DNA of 47,286 bases from the NCBI GenBank assembly GCA_003142185.1, contig PLOR01000033.1, forward strand, positions 1-47,286, given 5' to 3'. Below, piece by piece: positions 27,390 through 36,593 of the stretch. Position 1 is the stretch's first letter. Each line of letters opens with the position of its first letter. Source of the stretch: Bryobacterales bacterium (GTDB taxonomy: Bacteria > Acidobacteriota > Terriglobia > Bryobacterales > Bryobacteraceae). A program made the translations under genes and the position numbers. The notes beneath the pieces were generated by a model. The model saw nothing but the letters and a program-made list of their open reading frames with translations. It ran no database searches and was not told where the DNA came from.

Positions 27390-27498
27390 ATGGTGTGGAT
27401 GCGGGCGGCCCAAGGCGACTGCGTCAAGAATGCTGTAAATCGAAAAGCGAACAAGACTGTCGCCGCTACATTATGCCACAATGAGGTAGAAACGTCTC

Positions 27499-29211
27499 AT
27501 GCCCAAATCGAGTATCTTGGATCAGGACCCGTCTGCCGGTCCGGATTCTCAAATCAACAGCGAACCCGTCGAATCGTTTGCCGACATTCTTTCGCAGTAC
27601 GAGCAGACCAGCTCCCACGCCGGTGAGGAGCGCCGCGGGTTCAACGGCACGGTGGTGGCCGTGACGGCGGAGTCGGTCCTGGTGGATATCGGCTTCAAGA
27701 CGGAAGGCATCCTGCCGCTGGCGGACTTCACCAAAGCCGGAGAAACCGTGAAGCGGGGCGACAAGATCCCGGTTTCCATCAAGGGGCGCGATCCCGAAGG
27801 CTATTACGAACTGTCACGCATGAAGGTGGAGAGGCCGCGCGATTGGTCGGCGCTCGAGAAGGCGTTCGCCGATAAGGCGCCCATCGCCGGCGTGGTGACC
27901 GCGGTCGTCAAGGGCGGTTTGAGCGTGGACGTGGGCGTTCGCGCGTTCATGCCGGCCTCGCGTTCGGGCGCGCGAGAAGCGGCCGACGTGGAGAAACTGG
28001 TTGGGCAGGAGATCCGCTGCCGCATCATCAAACTGGATACGGCCGACGAAGACGTGGTGGTGGACCGCCGCGCCGTGCTGGAGGACGAGGAGCGCGAGGC
28101 TAAGGAAAAGCGCTACAGCCAGGTCAAAGAAGGCGAGACCGTAACCGGCACGGTGCGCAGCCTGACCGATTTTGGAGCGTTCGTCGATATCGGCGGCGTG
28201 GATGCGCTGCTGCATGTGGCGGATATTTCCTGGGGCCGCGTCAACAAGCCGGCCGACGTGCTGAAACCGGGCCAGGAAGTGGAAGCCAAAGTACTCAAGG
28301 TGGATGCCGCCAAGCGCCGCATCGCCATCGGCCTGAAACAGCTTCAGCCGCACCCGTGGGACCTCGTCGGCGAGAAGTACAAAGTCGGCGACCGGGTGCA
28401 GGGTACGGTCACGCGGCTGGCCGAATTCGGCGCGTTCGTCGAACTCGAGAAGGGCGTGGAAGGGCTGATCCACCTTTCCGAAATGTCGTGGTCGAAGAAG
28501 GTGCGCAAACCGGCCGATGCCGTCAAGGCCGGCGAGCAGGTGGAAGTGGCCGTGCTGGGCGTCAACCAGGCCGAGCGCCGAATTTCGCTGGGTCTCAAGC
28601 AGGTGCTGGGCGACCCGTGGGCTGAAGTGCCGCGCAAGTTTCCGGTGGATTCGCAGGTGGAAGGAATCGTCACCAGCCTGCAAAAGTTCGGCGCGTTCGT
28701 CGAACTCGCCGAGGGCGTGGAAGGCATGGTCCACGTGGGCGACATCAGCGCGGAGAAGCGCATCAACCATCCTCAGGAAGTGCTGAAGGTGGGGCAAACG
28801 GTGAAAGCGCTGGTGTTGGAGGCCGACGTCGCCAAGCGCCGGCTGCGGCTGGGCATGAAGCAGCTCGTTCCCACCGGCCTGGACGAATATATCGCCGAAC
28901 ACAAGGCCGGCGACGTGGTGACGGGGCGGATGACCGATGTTTCGGGCGGACGCGCGCGTGTCGAACTGGGCGAGGGGGTGCCGGCCACCTGCCGCATCCA
29001 GAGCGACCCGGCGGGCGGCGCCCAATCGGAACCGGCCAACGACAAGACGGACCTGTCTTCCTTGACGTCCATGCTGGAGGCCAAGTGGAAAAAAGGCGGG
29101 GCTTCCGCCGGCGCAACCAGGGACGAAGCTCCGCGCTCCGGCCAAATCCGCAGCTTCCGCATCGTGAAGCTGGATGCCGCACTAAAGCGAATTGAAGTGG
29201 AGCTGGCCTAG
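27499..29211 (+). CDS. rpsA: 30S ribosomal protein S1
   Basis: A 570-residue S1 protein that helps mRNA bind to the small subunit. Six S1-type OB folds can be traced: about 46-112, 130-195, 210-283, 297-372, 382-457 and 471-530. The third to fifth are the best conserved (SLTDFGAFVDIGGVDALLHV, RLAEFGAFVELEKGVEGLIH, SLQKFGAFVELAEGVEGMVH). The sixth is degenerate (GGRARVELGEGVPATCRI), followed by a linker and a short basic C-terminus. GAGGT lies about 15 bases before the ATG. Neighbours are unrelated; the usual cmk partner is not adjacent. Confidence 0.95.
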   Translation: MPKSSILDQDPSAGPDSQINSEPVESFADILSQYEQTSSHAGEERRGFNGTVVAVTAESVLVDIGFKTEGILPLADFTKAGETVKRGDKIPVSIKGRDPEGYYELSRMKVERPRDWSALEKAFADKAPIAGVVTAVVKGGLSVDVGVRAFMPASRSGAREAADVEKLVGQEIRCRIIKLDTADEDVVVDRRAVLEDEEREAKEKRYSQVKEGETVTGTVRSLTDFGAFVDIGGVDALLHVADISWGRVNKPADVLKPGQEVEAKVLKVDAAKRRIAIGLKQLQPHPWDLVGEKYKVGDRVQGTVTRLAEFGAFVELEKGVEGLIHLSEMSWSKKVRKPADAVKAGEQVEVAVLGVNQAERRISLGLKQVLGDPWAEVPRKFPVDSQVEGIVTSLQKFGAFVELAEGVEGMVHVGDISAEKRINHPQEVLKVGQTVKALVLEADVAKRRLRLGMKQLVPTGLDEYIAEHKAGDVVTGRMTDVSGGRARVELGEGVPATCRIQSDPAGGAQSEPANDKTDLSSLTSMLEAKWKKGGASAGATRDEAPRSGQIRSFRIVKLDAALKRIEVELA

Positions 29212-29306
29212 AAGTTGCACTATTACTCAAGCTCGGTCAGGCGGGATGATGATACCGCTTCATTCCGTCAGCGTACTGAGCAAACTAGGAAAGGCAAAAT
29301 CATAAA

Positions 29307-30557
29307 ATGCGTCGCGTGGCGATAACGGGAATTGGCGCGGTGAGCCCCAATGGAATCGGTCGTGAATCCTTTTGGCAGGCCAGCCGCAACGGTGTCAGCG
29401 GAGTGAGGCGCATCACGCGCTTCGACCCGACGCCGTTTCAGGTGCAAGTCGCCGGGCAAATACCCGACGAGTTCGACGAAACGCGTTATGTGGAGGTGAA
29501 GGACCGGCCCCACGTATCGCGCGCCGTGCCGCTCGCGATCGCCAGCGTGGGGGAAGCGCTGGAAGACGCCCACCTGGAGACGCAGCACATGACCCGCGAC
29601 GAACTGCGCGGCATCGGCGTCATGGTGGGCTCCGGCGGCGGTAGCCAGGATTTCAGCGAGGAGCAGTACCGGCTCTACTACACCGGCCACCAGAAGCAGT
29701 GCAGCGTGTATACGATTCCCACCGGCACCATCGGCACGCTGGCTAGCGAGGTATCGATGCGGTTCGGTTTCCGCGGCCTCAGCCACATCGTTTCCACCGG
29801 CTGCACGTCCTCCACCGACGCCATGGGTTACGCCTTCCGCCACATCCGCGGCGGGGTTCTCAATACCATCATCGCCGGTGGCGTGGATTCCCCGATTGCG
29901 CCGCTGATCCTGCGCGGGTTTCAGTTGATGCGCATCATGTCGACCCGCTGGAACCAGCAGCCGGAGCGCGCTTCACGGCCTTTTTCGCGCGACCGCGACG
30001 GGTTCGTCATCGCCGAAGGAGCGTGGTTCTTCGTTTTCGAGGAAATGGAGCAGGCGCGCGCCCGCGGCGCCAAGATCTACGGCGAAGTCACCGGCTACGG
30101 GTCCACCTGCGAGGCTTTCCATCGCGTGCGGCTGGAAGAGTGCGGCGAAGAGCCGGCGCGCGCCATCGGGCTGGCTCTGGAAGAATCCGGCATCGCCCCC
30201 TCCGACGTGCAGTACATCAATTATCACGGCACCTCCACCGAGCTGAACGACCGCATCGAAACGCGCGCCGTGAAACTGGCCTTCAACGGGCATGCTTACA
30301 AGCTCCCCGGGTCGTCGCTGAAGAGCCTCATCGGCCATCCGCAAGGAGCCTGCGGCGCAGCCGGCGTGGCGGCCACTCTGCTCGCCATGCGTGACGGCGT
30401 GGCGCCGCCCACCATCAACGTCGACGAACCCGATCCCGCTTGCGACCTCGACTACATCACCACTCCCGGCCGCAAAATCGCCATTGAGCACGCCGTGGCC
30501 AATTGCATCGCCTTCGGAAGCAAGAATTCCGCCATGGTGCTGCGCAAGGTCGAGTAG
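29307..30557 (+). CDS. Beta-ketoacyl-ACP synthase (FabF-like)
   Basis: Elongates acyl-ACP with malonyl-ACP, 416 residues, cytoplasmic. The thiolase-fold triad is complete: C166 in STGCTSSTDAMGY, H307 in NYHGTSTELND and H344 in SLIGHPQGACGAAG, with K339 nearby. The active-site context is GCTSS rather than the ACATS usual in FabF, and GHPQGA replaces GHLLGA. These features recall specialised KSII enzymes more than the housekeeping one. No acyl carrier protein, FabG or other fatty acid genes are next to it, so it could serve a lipid or polyketide side path. The start follows an AGGAAAGG at a long distance. Confidence 0.9.
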   Translation: MRRVAITGIGAVSPNGIGRESFWQASRNGVSGVRRITRFDPTPFQVQVAGQIPDEFDETRYVEVKDRPHVSRAVPLAIASVGEALEDAHLETQHMTRDELRGIGVMVGSGGGSQDFSEEQYRLYYTGHQKQCSVYTIPTGTIGTLASEVSMRFGFRGLSHIVSTGCTSSTDAMGYAFRHIRGGVLNTIIAGGVDSPIAPLILRGFQLMRIMSTRWNQQPERASRPFSRDRDGFVIAEGAWFFVFEEMEQARARGAKIYGEVTGYGSTCEAFHRVRLEECGEEPARAIGLALEESGIAPSDVQYINYHGTSTELNDRIETRAVKLAFNGHAYKLPGSSLKSLIGHPQGACGAAGVAATLLAMRDGVAPPTINVDEPDPACDLDYITTPGRKIAIEHAVANCIAFGSKNSAMVLRKVE

Positions 30558-30695
30558 GCGCACTGGCAGCGGTTAGGTAGGCGATACGTTCCCGTACTAC
30601 TATTCCGAATGCAGGCTGGGGTTGTACGCTCGTTGGAAGCTAAGCGCATAAAAGGAAATGCAGGCCTTTAACTGTGCGAGGAGGTTTGCCACGAT

Positions 30696-30746
30696 CCTAA
30701 ATCGCCAGGATTGACGCTGATTGGTGGCGGTCCCTCCGGGTATGAG
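30696..30746 (+). pseudogene. Possible remnant of a PEP-CTERM gene tail
   Basis: Translates as SPGLTLIGGGPSG, close to the sorting tail PASLTLIGGGLLG of the gene at 31632-32306. It lies 115 bases before the first intact PEP-CTERM gene. The upstream bases (aggcctttaactgtgcgag) also resemble those before the second gene. A third, deleted copy is possible; the match is short. Confidence 0.4.
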
Positions 30747-30860
30747 TACTGTCACTGCTATACCGCGCCGCCTAATCGAATATCCAGGAGGGAGCGTATA
30801 CTCATTGACAGCCGGAGCAAAATGGAAATCCCGGCATTCGATTTTACGGTTCGAGGAATT

Positions 30861-31517
30861 ATGGCTCGAAATATCCTGCTATTAGCGATTGCATTGGTTC
30901 TATTGGCGACGTGCGCTAGCGCTTCGGGTATCAATCTGGTTGCGAATGGCGGGTTTATAGACAGCTTCAACAACTGGACCGTCGACACCTGCTCCGTCGG
31001 GTGTTCGTATCCGGGATGGTCGGTGGTGACGGGGAGTAATCCCCCTAGTGGCTCGGGAACGACCGATGCCGCCTCAACCGGCTGCACGTTCTCGGGTTGC
31101 AGCAATCCCACTACCGGAGACACTATTTCCCAGACTCTCGCGACCGTGGCGGGGCAAGCCTATACGCTGACCTTCTACTATGACCCCGGCTCGCATGCAG
31201 GAGGGGTGGAAGGCATGACAACCGAACTGGATGTGTACTGGAGCGGCACATCCGTAGATACGATTACCGGTGCGGCGGTTGGCACATGGAACGAGTACAC
31301 TGTTACCGGTCTCACCGCCTCCAGCGTCTCGACGGCTTTGGAGTTCACCGGGCAGGCGGCTGAGAGTTACCTGTATCTCACCGATATTTCGGTGACTCCC
31401 GATGCGGACCCCCCGGCAGATCCACCCGTTCCCGAGCCGGCGTCTTTGACGCTGTTCGGCGGTGGACTGTTGGGCATGGGCGCCATCGGCATTGTGCGCC
31501 GCCGCCGCAAGTTTTGA
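30861..31517 (+). CDS. PEP-CTERM sorting domain protein, paralogue 1
   Basis: A 218-residue exported protein. A signal peptide (ARNILLLAIALVLLATCASA) is followed by a beta-rich body beginning INLVANGGF, common in proteins with choice-of-anchor or DUF642-type folds. The C-terminus has VPEPASLTLFGGGLLGMG, a hydrophobic helix and RRRRKF, the PEP-CTERM signal for exosortase-mediated anchoring. Four cysteines (TCSVGC, GCTFSGC) may form disulphides. The start at 30861 follows GAGGAATT; a longer frame from 30711 includes the remnant tail. No exosortase gene is in this window. It is paralogous to the next gene. Confidence 0.88.
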   Translation: MARNILLLAIALVLLATCASASGINLVANGGFIDSFNNWTVDTCSVGCSYPGWSVVTGSNPPSGSGTTDAASTGCTFSGCSNPTTGDTISQTLATVAGQAYTLTFYYDPGSHAGGVEGMTTELDVYWSGTSVDTITGAAVGTWNEYTVTGLTASSVSTALEFTGQAAESYLYLTDISVTPDADPPADPPVPEPASLTLFGGGLLGMGAIGIVRRRRKF

Positions 31518-31631
31518 ACGCGCTCATCGGAGCCGGCAGGCCGTATTTAGTGTATGCTTGCTAGAGGTCCTGAAGCGAAACAGTAATCCAGGCCGGTAAA
31601 TCTCTAATTGTACGAGCGAAGGGATTCGGGA

Positions 31632-32306
31632 ATGGTGACGCGAAAAATCTTGTTTCTTGGAATCTCGATGGCGCTTTGGGCGGCGTCCGCCAGCGCAGGG
31701 GGTATCGATCTCGTTGCCAACGGCGGATTCACTACCGGCGACTTCACAGGCTGGACCTCCTCATCCGACGAGAATTGGTACGTGAACGGGATCGACACCA
31801 ATCCGGGCGCACCTTCGGATACCAGTTACGCCGCCGAAAACGGATGCGTCGGCGCGTCTTGCAACGATCCCGTGAATGGGTCCTGGATTACCCAGTCTCT
31901 TGCCACCGAGGTTTCGCAAACCTACACGCTGACATTCTTCTTTGACCCCGGCGCGAGTAGCGAGGACGACGGAGGCGGTGGAATCGACGCGATTGCGGAC
32001 GCTTCGGTGATTACCACAACCGAACTGGATGTACTGTGGGACGGCAGTCTTGTGACCGGAGGTCAGATCGTCAATGCCACGTCTAGCACGTGGGAAGAAT
32101 ACACATTTACCGGTCTCACCGCCTCTACCACCTCGACGGTTTTGGAGTTCACCGGGCGCGAGGATCCGGACTACCTGCAGCTCACCGACATTTCGGTGAC
32201 TGCCGATGCAAGCCCAACGGTTCCCGAGCCGGCGTCGTTAACGCTGATCGGCGGCGGACTGCTGGGCATGATCTGCACTGTCCTGCGCCGCCGGCGCAAG
32301 GCCTGA
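31632..32306 (+). CDS. PEP-CTERM sorting domain protein, paralogue 2
   Basis: A 224-residue exported protein with the same plan: signal peptide (TRKILFLGISMALWAASASAG), IDLVANGGF, then YTLTFFFDPG, TTELDVLWDG and YTFTGLTASTTSTVLEFTG. The tail VPEPASLTLIGGGLLGM plus RRRRK is the exosortase signal. Comparison with the upstream paralogue gives about half identical residues, strongest in the last 90. An acidic Gly/Asp stretch (SSEDDGGGGIDAIAD) is unique to this copy. The start at 31632 is chosen as the first ATG; a TTG at 31608 also lies in frame. Confidence 0.88.
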   Translation: MVTRKILFLGISMALWAASASAGGIDLVANGGFTTGDFTGWTSSSDENWYVNGIDTNPGAPSDTSYAAENGCVGASCNDPVNGSWITQSLATEVSQTYTLTFFFDPGASSEDDGGGGIDAIADASVITTTELDVLWDGSLVTGGQIVNATSSTWEEYTFTGLTASTTSTVLEFTGREDPDYLQLTDISVTADASPTVPEPASLTLIGGGLLGMICTVLRRRRKA

Positions 32307-32364
32307 CCGGGTTTCCAGAGTCGGCCCCGTTCCATTCCTCCGGGACGATTGGCCAGTATCACCT

Positions 32365-32394
32365 AGAATTCCGTCAGCCAGAATTCCGTCAGCC
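32365..32394. repeat. 15-base perfect tandem duplication
   Basis: agaattccgtcagcc occurs twice in immediate succession. It is short and intergenic and may be a replication slip. Confidence 0.8.
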
Positions 32395-32435
32395 ACCCTT
32401 GCTTTCCGTTGCGCGGCGTTGTATGTATCGGCTAT

Positions 32436-33101
32436 ATGACGGCTCTGTGGACAGAGAACCACCGCCTTGCGGTCGGCTGGGCTGGACTCGATGCGCCGGC
32501 CGCGCGCGTCAAATTCGGCTGCCTGAAAGACCTGCGCCGCCTCAGCCAAGAAGCGCCGCAATCGCTCTACCCGGATTTCGACAGGTTCGCCCGCCTGTTG
32601 GACCACCCCAATAGCATTTTCCGCTGGAACGCGGCGCACATCCTGGCCAACCTTGCGCGCGTGGACCACACGCGCAAGATCGAGCCGCTGCTGGGAAAGT
32701 TCTTGCAGCCCGTCGGCGGCCCGCAGATGATCGCCGCGGCGAATGTCATGCAGGCGGCGGCCGTGATCGCCGCCGCCCAACCGCGCCTGGCGGACACGCT
32801 CGCGGCCGGCATTCTCACCGTCGGCCGGGCGAAGTACGAGACCGAAGAATGCCGCAACGTGGCGATCGGGCACGCGATTCAGGCGCTCGATCGATTCTTT
32901 GCGTCGATTCCACGCCAACGCGCGGTGGTCAGCTTCGTGCGCCGCCGACTGGACAACCCGCGCCCCGCCACTCGGAGCAAGGCGGAGAAGTTCCTGAAGA
33001 AATGGGTGGAGGCAGAAAAAAAAACGGCGGGCGCTCGGAGGATGTGCACCCGCCGTTGGGGGCCAGCGGGAATCCTGAAAATTCCCAGACCAACCCAGTA
33101 A
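32436..33101 (+). CDS. HEAT-like helical protein of unknown function
   Basis: About 221 residues. The central part contains helical pairs (SIFRWNAAHILANLARVD, KIEPLLGKFLQPV, MIAAANVMQAAAVIAAA), as in HEAT-type armadillo folds. There is no signal peptide. The 3' end carries nine consecutive A bases (33016-33024), after which the protein reads KKTAGARRMCTRRWGPAGIL. The frame there could slip, and the last 30 residues do not look like the rest. The ATG at 32436 is chosen over a TTG at 32409. A stem with a T-run on the opposite strand lies in the same spot. No partner is evident. Confidence 0.7.
   Translation: MTALWTENHRLAVGWAGLDAPAARVKFGCLKDLRRLSQEAPQSLYPDFDRFARLLDHPNSIFRWNAAHILANLARVDHTRKIEPLLGKFLQPVGGPQMIAAANVMQAAAVIAAAQPRLADTLAAGILTVGRAKYETEECRNVAIGHAIQALDRFFASIPRQRAVVSFVRRRLDNPRPATRSKAEKFLKKWVEAEKKTAGARRMCTRRWGPAGILKIPRPTQ
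33016..33057 (-). terminator. Intrinsic terminator on the minus strand
   Basis: Arms aacggcggg (33023-33031) and cccgccgtt (33049-33057) with a 17-base loop. Read on the minus strand the stem is followed by nine T bases, which is terminator form. It lies inside the end of a plus-strand gene, so it would stop antisense transcription; no minus-strand gene is seen upstream of it. Confidence 0.5.
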
Positions 33102-33200
33102 TAGTGACGCTTGCTTTTCAACGAGGGTTACAAGGCCGTGAACGGAGCACCGAGGACCGCAGTGCCGCGTCAAAGCCTATAATCTTAGGACGAGGCTCTC

Positions 33201-34868
33201 GTGAAAATCGCTGCCATTGTCGCCCTGGTCCTCTCCGCGTCCGCCCAAACCTACTCCCATAGCGGCTGGAGCTTCTCCGATACTTTGCAAACCGCCAGCG
33301 ATGTCCTGGTCGCGGACATCACCAGCGGCTCGGCAGCCGACAACGGCTCGCAGGTCACGGTGAAAGCCACGCTGCACGCCGTCCGCGTTCTGAGCGGCGA
33401 TATCAACGCCGGCGCGGACCTCGTTGTCGAATGGCATTATCGGCCCAACCCGGGAGAAAGCCCGGCCGTCACCACCAAGGTTCCGTACGTGCGGGGACTG
33501 TGGTTCCTGCGTAAGAAGCCGGGCGGCGGGCTGGAGCGTTTGCAGGCGGGTACGATGGGCCCGATGGGCAACTCCTTTCTTCCGCTCGGCACCAGCGCGC
33601 CCGCCTATGCCGATGGGGAACCCCTCGAAACCAAAGTCGCCCGCGAAATTGCGGCAGCTCTCGAAGATCTGGTGACCTATCATGCCGCGGACCTCCCGTA
33701 CCGCGCGGGACCGGATGGGCATTGGGTCTCGCTTTCGTGGACGAACCCGCACATGCAGTATCAATCGCTGACCATGGCGCTCCAGTCGATGAATCAGTCG
33801 GCGATTGCCGGAGTATACCAGTCCTTGTCGGCGCTTCCGGATCCGGACCTGAAAGCGCTCGGTATCTTCGGCCGGATCGAAGCCGGCGATGCCTCCGCGG
33901 TCTTCGAACTGGAGAAGAACCTGCCGACGGTCGTGTCCGCATACACCACGCTACGTTGTTTTCCGCTCCTCCTGGTTCGCCTCGACCTGAAAATGGACCT
34001 TCCCGCCGCCCACGCGCTGGCGCGAACTGCACTGAGCGATACGACCGTCGCGAGCCTGGAGGGCCAACTGGCGTTCGCGCTCGCCCGCACCCGCAGTCCG
34101 GAGATGCTGCCCTATCTGATGGTGATGCTCGGCAGCCCGGAGCCCGGTATTCGCGACAGCGCGCTGATGAGCTTCCGCTTTCTCCTCGGCCCGATGCCAG
34201 ATCCCAGCGCGCTCTGGAAACCCGAAATGGCCGGCTACTGCCCGATGGGATCGCCTGTCAACGATCGCGAAATCGAACAAAAGGACATCCAGTTCTGGAC
34301 GCAATGGTGGAAGTCGCATCGCGAGGAGATCGCCAAAACGGTCGCGCTGCCAACCGCGGCGGCGCCCGCCCGCTACGGCGCGGCGCGGCGCGAAGAGGGC
34401 GAGATTCCGATCGAAATACGCTTCGAGTTCCTGCTGCACATGGCAGCAGACAGGCAACCCGAGCACTATCACGCCGCCGATGGCACGATCGTCGAGGGTC
34501 CGCCGGACACGCCGAACGCCCCGCACGATCCGGTCAGCGGCCAACTGGAGCCGGCCGATCGCGAAATCTTCCATCAGGTGATCGAGTCGGTGAACGGCAA
34601 ACTCGCCGCCGTCCAGGAGCGGGGCCGGCAGATCGCGAACGCCGTGCGCATCACCGGAACCATGCCCACCCGCGAGCAATCAAGAGAGCTGGACGCCGGC
34701 CGCACGGCCGCGCTCCGAACTGGCCTTGCCGAACTGCAATCCAAGCTCTCTCCGGAAGGCTGGCAAACGGTGGAGCGGTTTCTCAAGCCCACGGGAGCCG
34801 CCGCAGTCGGCGCCGCCAGCAGCGTCATCATCACGTCGCCGCGCGAGACTTCGCCGCCTGAGAAGTAG
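33201..34868 (+). CDS. Secreted protein of unknown function with HEAT-like core
   Basis: A 555-residue exported protein. A GTG start at 33201 follows AGGACGAGG. The signal is MKIAAIVALVLSASAQ. Residues about 30-160 form a beta-rich domain (ASDVLVADITSG, VTVKATLHAVRVLSG, GLWFLRKK), and from 200 to 360 come helical repeats (SALPDPDLKALGIFG, SPEPGIRDSALMSFRFLL). The last 150 residues are Ala/Glu-rich with a conserved-looking FHQVIESVNGKLAAVQERGR helix. Such proteins occur in many acidobacteria without known role. It is not clearly linked to the upstream HEAT protein. Confidence 0.8.
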   Translation: MKIAAIVALVLSASAQTYSHSGWSFSDTLQTASDVLVADITSGSAADNGSQVTVKATLHAVRVLSGDINAGADLVVEWHYRPNPGESPAVTTKVPYVRGLWFLRKKPGGGLERLQAGTMGPMGNSFLPLGTSAPAYADGEPLETKVAREIAAALEDLVTYHAADLPYRAGPDGHWVSLSWTNPHMQYQSLTMALQSMNQSAIAGVYQSLSALPDPDLKALGIFGRIEAGDASAVFELEKNLPTVVSAYTTLRCFPLLLVRLDLKMDLPAAHALARTALSDTTVASLEGQLAFALARTRSPEMLPYLMVMLGSPEPGIRDSALMSFRFLLGPMPDPSALWKPEMAGYCPMGSPVNDREIEQKDIQFWTQWWKSHREEIAKTVALPTAAAPARYGAARREEGEIPIEIRFEFLLHMAADRQPEHYHAADGTIVEGPPDTPNAPHDPVSGQLEPADREIFHQVIESVNGKLAAVQERGRQIANAVRITGTMPTREQSRELDAGRTAALRTGLAELQSKLSPEGWQTVERFLKPTGAAAVGAASSVIITSPRETSPPEK

Positions 34869-34919
34869 CGTTCGGGCTGGTGAATCGAAGCCCGTTACAC
34901 TCGGGTTAAGGACCGGTGG

Positions 34920-36593
34920 CTATTGCGCCAGCAGCGTCTGGCAGCGGCCGAGGCCGGCCTTCAAGTCCGCCACGGCGGCCAGCACTTGCGAGGGCAAATC
35001 GCCAGCCGCGTTTTGGCCGGGCGTGACTCCCAGCAGGACCGAGAGCAGCACTTCGAGGCGCCGCGAAGCGCGGAAGGTGTCTTCGGCTGCCTGCTGCCAT
35101 GCGGCATCGGCACCAGCCGCGGATGGAACCGTAGTGGCCTTGCCACCTACGCCGGCCAGCACCGGATCGAGCGCGCCTTCCATCACCCGCACCTGAGTTT
35201 CCAGCGCCGCCACGTGATCGCGCGCGAGCCGATGGAGTTGCGCGCGATCCGGCGCGGCCATGGATTGTTCGTTTGCCGCCGGGAAGCGCTCCGCCACGCT
35301 GCGCAGCGCGTAAGCGTGCGCCATGGCGGCTTCATTGCCGTCGAGCACGTGGGTGCTGAAGCGCTCGAAGGCCGCGCGCCCGCCGAGTTGCTTCTCGAGA
35401 CGCGTCTGAATGCCCACGTTGGCCGTATCGCCGCCTGTAGCCGGCGCATCCGCGGGCGGCATTATCAGAGCCGCTTCCGGCTGGGAGAAACGCACCTCCA
35501 CGTTGGCAGCTCCATCCAGCAGTTCGTGGACCTGCCGCTGGCGCTCGGGCGAAACCCCGGCGCCAGACACCAGCACTTTGCCATCGGTCAAATTGACTTC
35601 CACAGGATCGCCCAGGTCGGCCCCGATTCGGTGCAGCAGAGTAACCACCTGCAATTCATCCGAAATCGAGGCCGATAACCTGGGCGCAACTGCAGCCGGC
35701 CGGCTTGGTACGACTGGCCGCAAGGGAGCCTCGTGAGTAGTCGCAACGGGAGAACCGTCGGGTTGGAATGGAGGCTCCATAACCTGGATAAATTCAATCC
35801 AATTCTGATCGCGAAACTCGAATTTGCTTTCCACCGGCGCCAGGTCCGCGACGCGCAGCAGCAGCGTGACGGACGCCAATTCGCCTTCCGGCGCCTGGGT
35901 GCGGATCTGGTAGCACGGCTCGTGGGGATCTTCCGCGGCGGGCTCGGTCTTGACATCGTCCGTCTTGCGCGGCAGGCTGTCGCGCCACGCCTGGAAGGCG
36001 CGCGCGCTGAGCGGGTCCGCATCGTCGTAGTGGGCAGCCTGGAACGCCATCCGGATCTCGGGCGGCAGGGGCAGCCAATTTCCCGCGGCGCCGCCCACCG
36101 TGTGCAGCGTCGGCAAGCCCGAGCGCATGTGGATACCGATGGTGCGAACCGGCGCCGGGTGTGCGCTGGCCGCGGCCACGGCTTTTTCGAGCAAGGATGC
36201 CGCCTGCACGCTGGGTGTCCGGCCGAATTGCACGATGGCCACGATCAGCAGCGCGGCCGCGGCCACTGCCGCCACTCCCCACTGCCAGGCAGGGGCCAGG
36301 CGCGGCAAACGCTTCCAAAGTGGCGCCGCGGCAAGTTCCGCATCCACCCGGTCGAAACCGCGATCCAGCGTCTGCCAGGCGTTCGGCGCTTCCGGCAGAA
36401 GACCCGCCAGCACCTGCTTGCGGTAGCGGATGCATTCGGCCACCGTGGCTTCGAGCGATTCCATTTCCGCGCGGCACTGCCAGCAGGCTTCCAGGTGCTT
36501 GCGGACCTGCCGCGCTTTGCGCGCCGGCAACTCGCCATCGAGCGAGCGCAGCAGCAGGCCTTCCTCGGGATGTCCGGACGGCCAGTTACTCAT
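34920..36593 (-). CDS. Large zinc-finger anti-sigma factor
   Basis: A 557-residue membrane protein. The N-terminal ZAS motif is H33-x3-C37-x2-C40 (RKHLEACWQCRAEM). One membrane helix is at about 104-125 (WGVAAVAAAALLIVAIVQFG). The 430-residue outer part is unusually large for an anti-sigma factor, with FEFRDQNWIEF, VEVNLTDGKVLVSGAG and a helical C-terminal third (AADVA-type repeats). The VEVNLTDGKVLVSG stretch followed by ERQRQVHELLDGAANVEVRF recalls a BON-like fold, with low certainty. It overlaps its sigma gene by eight bases. Confidence 0.85.
   Translation of the reverse strand: MSNWPSGHPEEGLLLRSLDGELPARKARQVRKHLEACWQCRAEMESLEATVAECIRYRKQVLAGLLPEAPNAWQTLDRGFDRVDAELAAAPLWKRLPRLAPAWQWGVAAVAAAALLIVAIVQFGRTPSVQAASLLEKAVAAASAHPAPVRTIGIHMRSGLPTLHTVGGAAGNWLPLPPEIRMAFQAAHYDDADPLSARAFQAWRDSLPRKTDDVKTEPAAEDPHEPCYQIRTQAPEGELASVTLLLRVADLAPVESKFEFRDQNWIEFIQVMEPPFQPDGSPVATTHEAPLRPVVPSRPAAVAPRLSASISDELQVVTLLHRIGADLGDPVEVNLTDGKVLVSGAGVSPERQRQVHELLDGAANVEVRFSQPEAALIMPPADAPATGGDTANVGIQTRLEKQLGGRAAFERFSTHVLDGNEAAMAHAYALRSVAERFPAANEQSMAAPDRAQLHRLARDHVAALETQVRVMEGALDPVLAGVGGKATTVPSAAGADAAWQQAAEDTFRASRRLEVLLSVLLGVTPGQNAAGDLPSQVLAAVADLKAGLGRCQTLLAQ

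Noticed and set aside
24804-27626. Very long plus-strand frame opposite the two-component genes
   Set aside because: A high-GC shadow of two well-supported minus-strand genes, rich in His, Gln and Arg with no domain.
27814-29145. Long minus-strand frame opposite rpsA
   Set aside because: Shadow frame of S1; no start signal and no recognisable domain.
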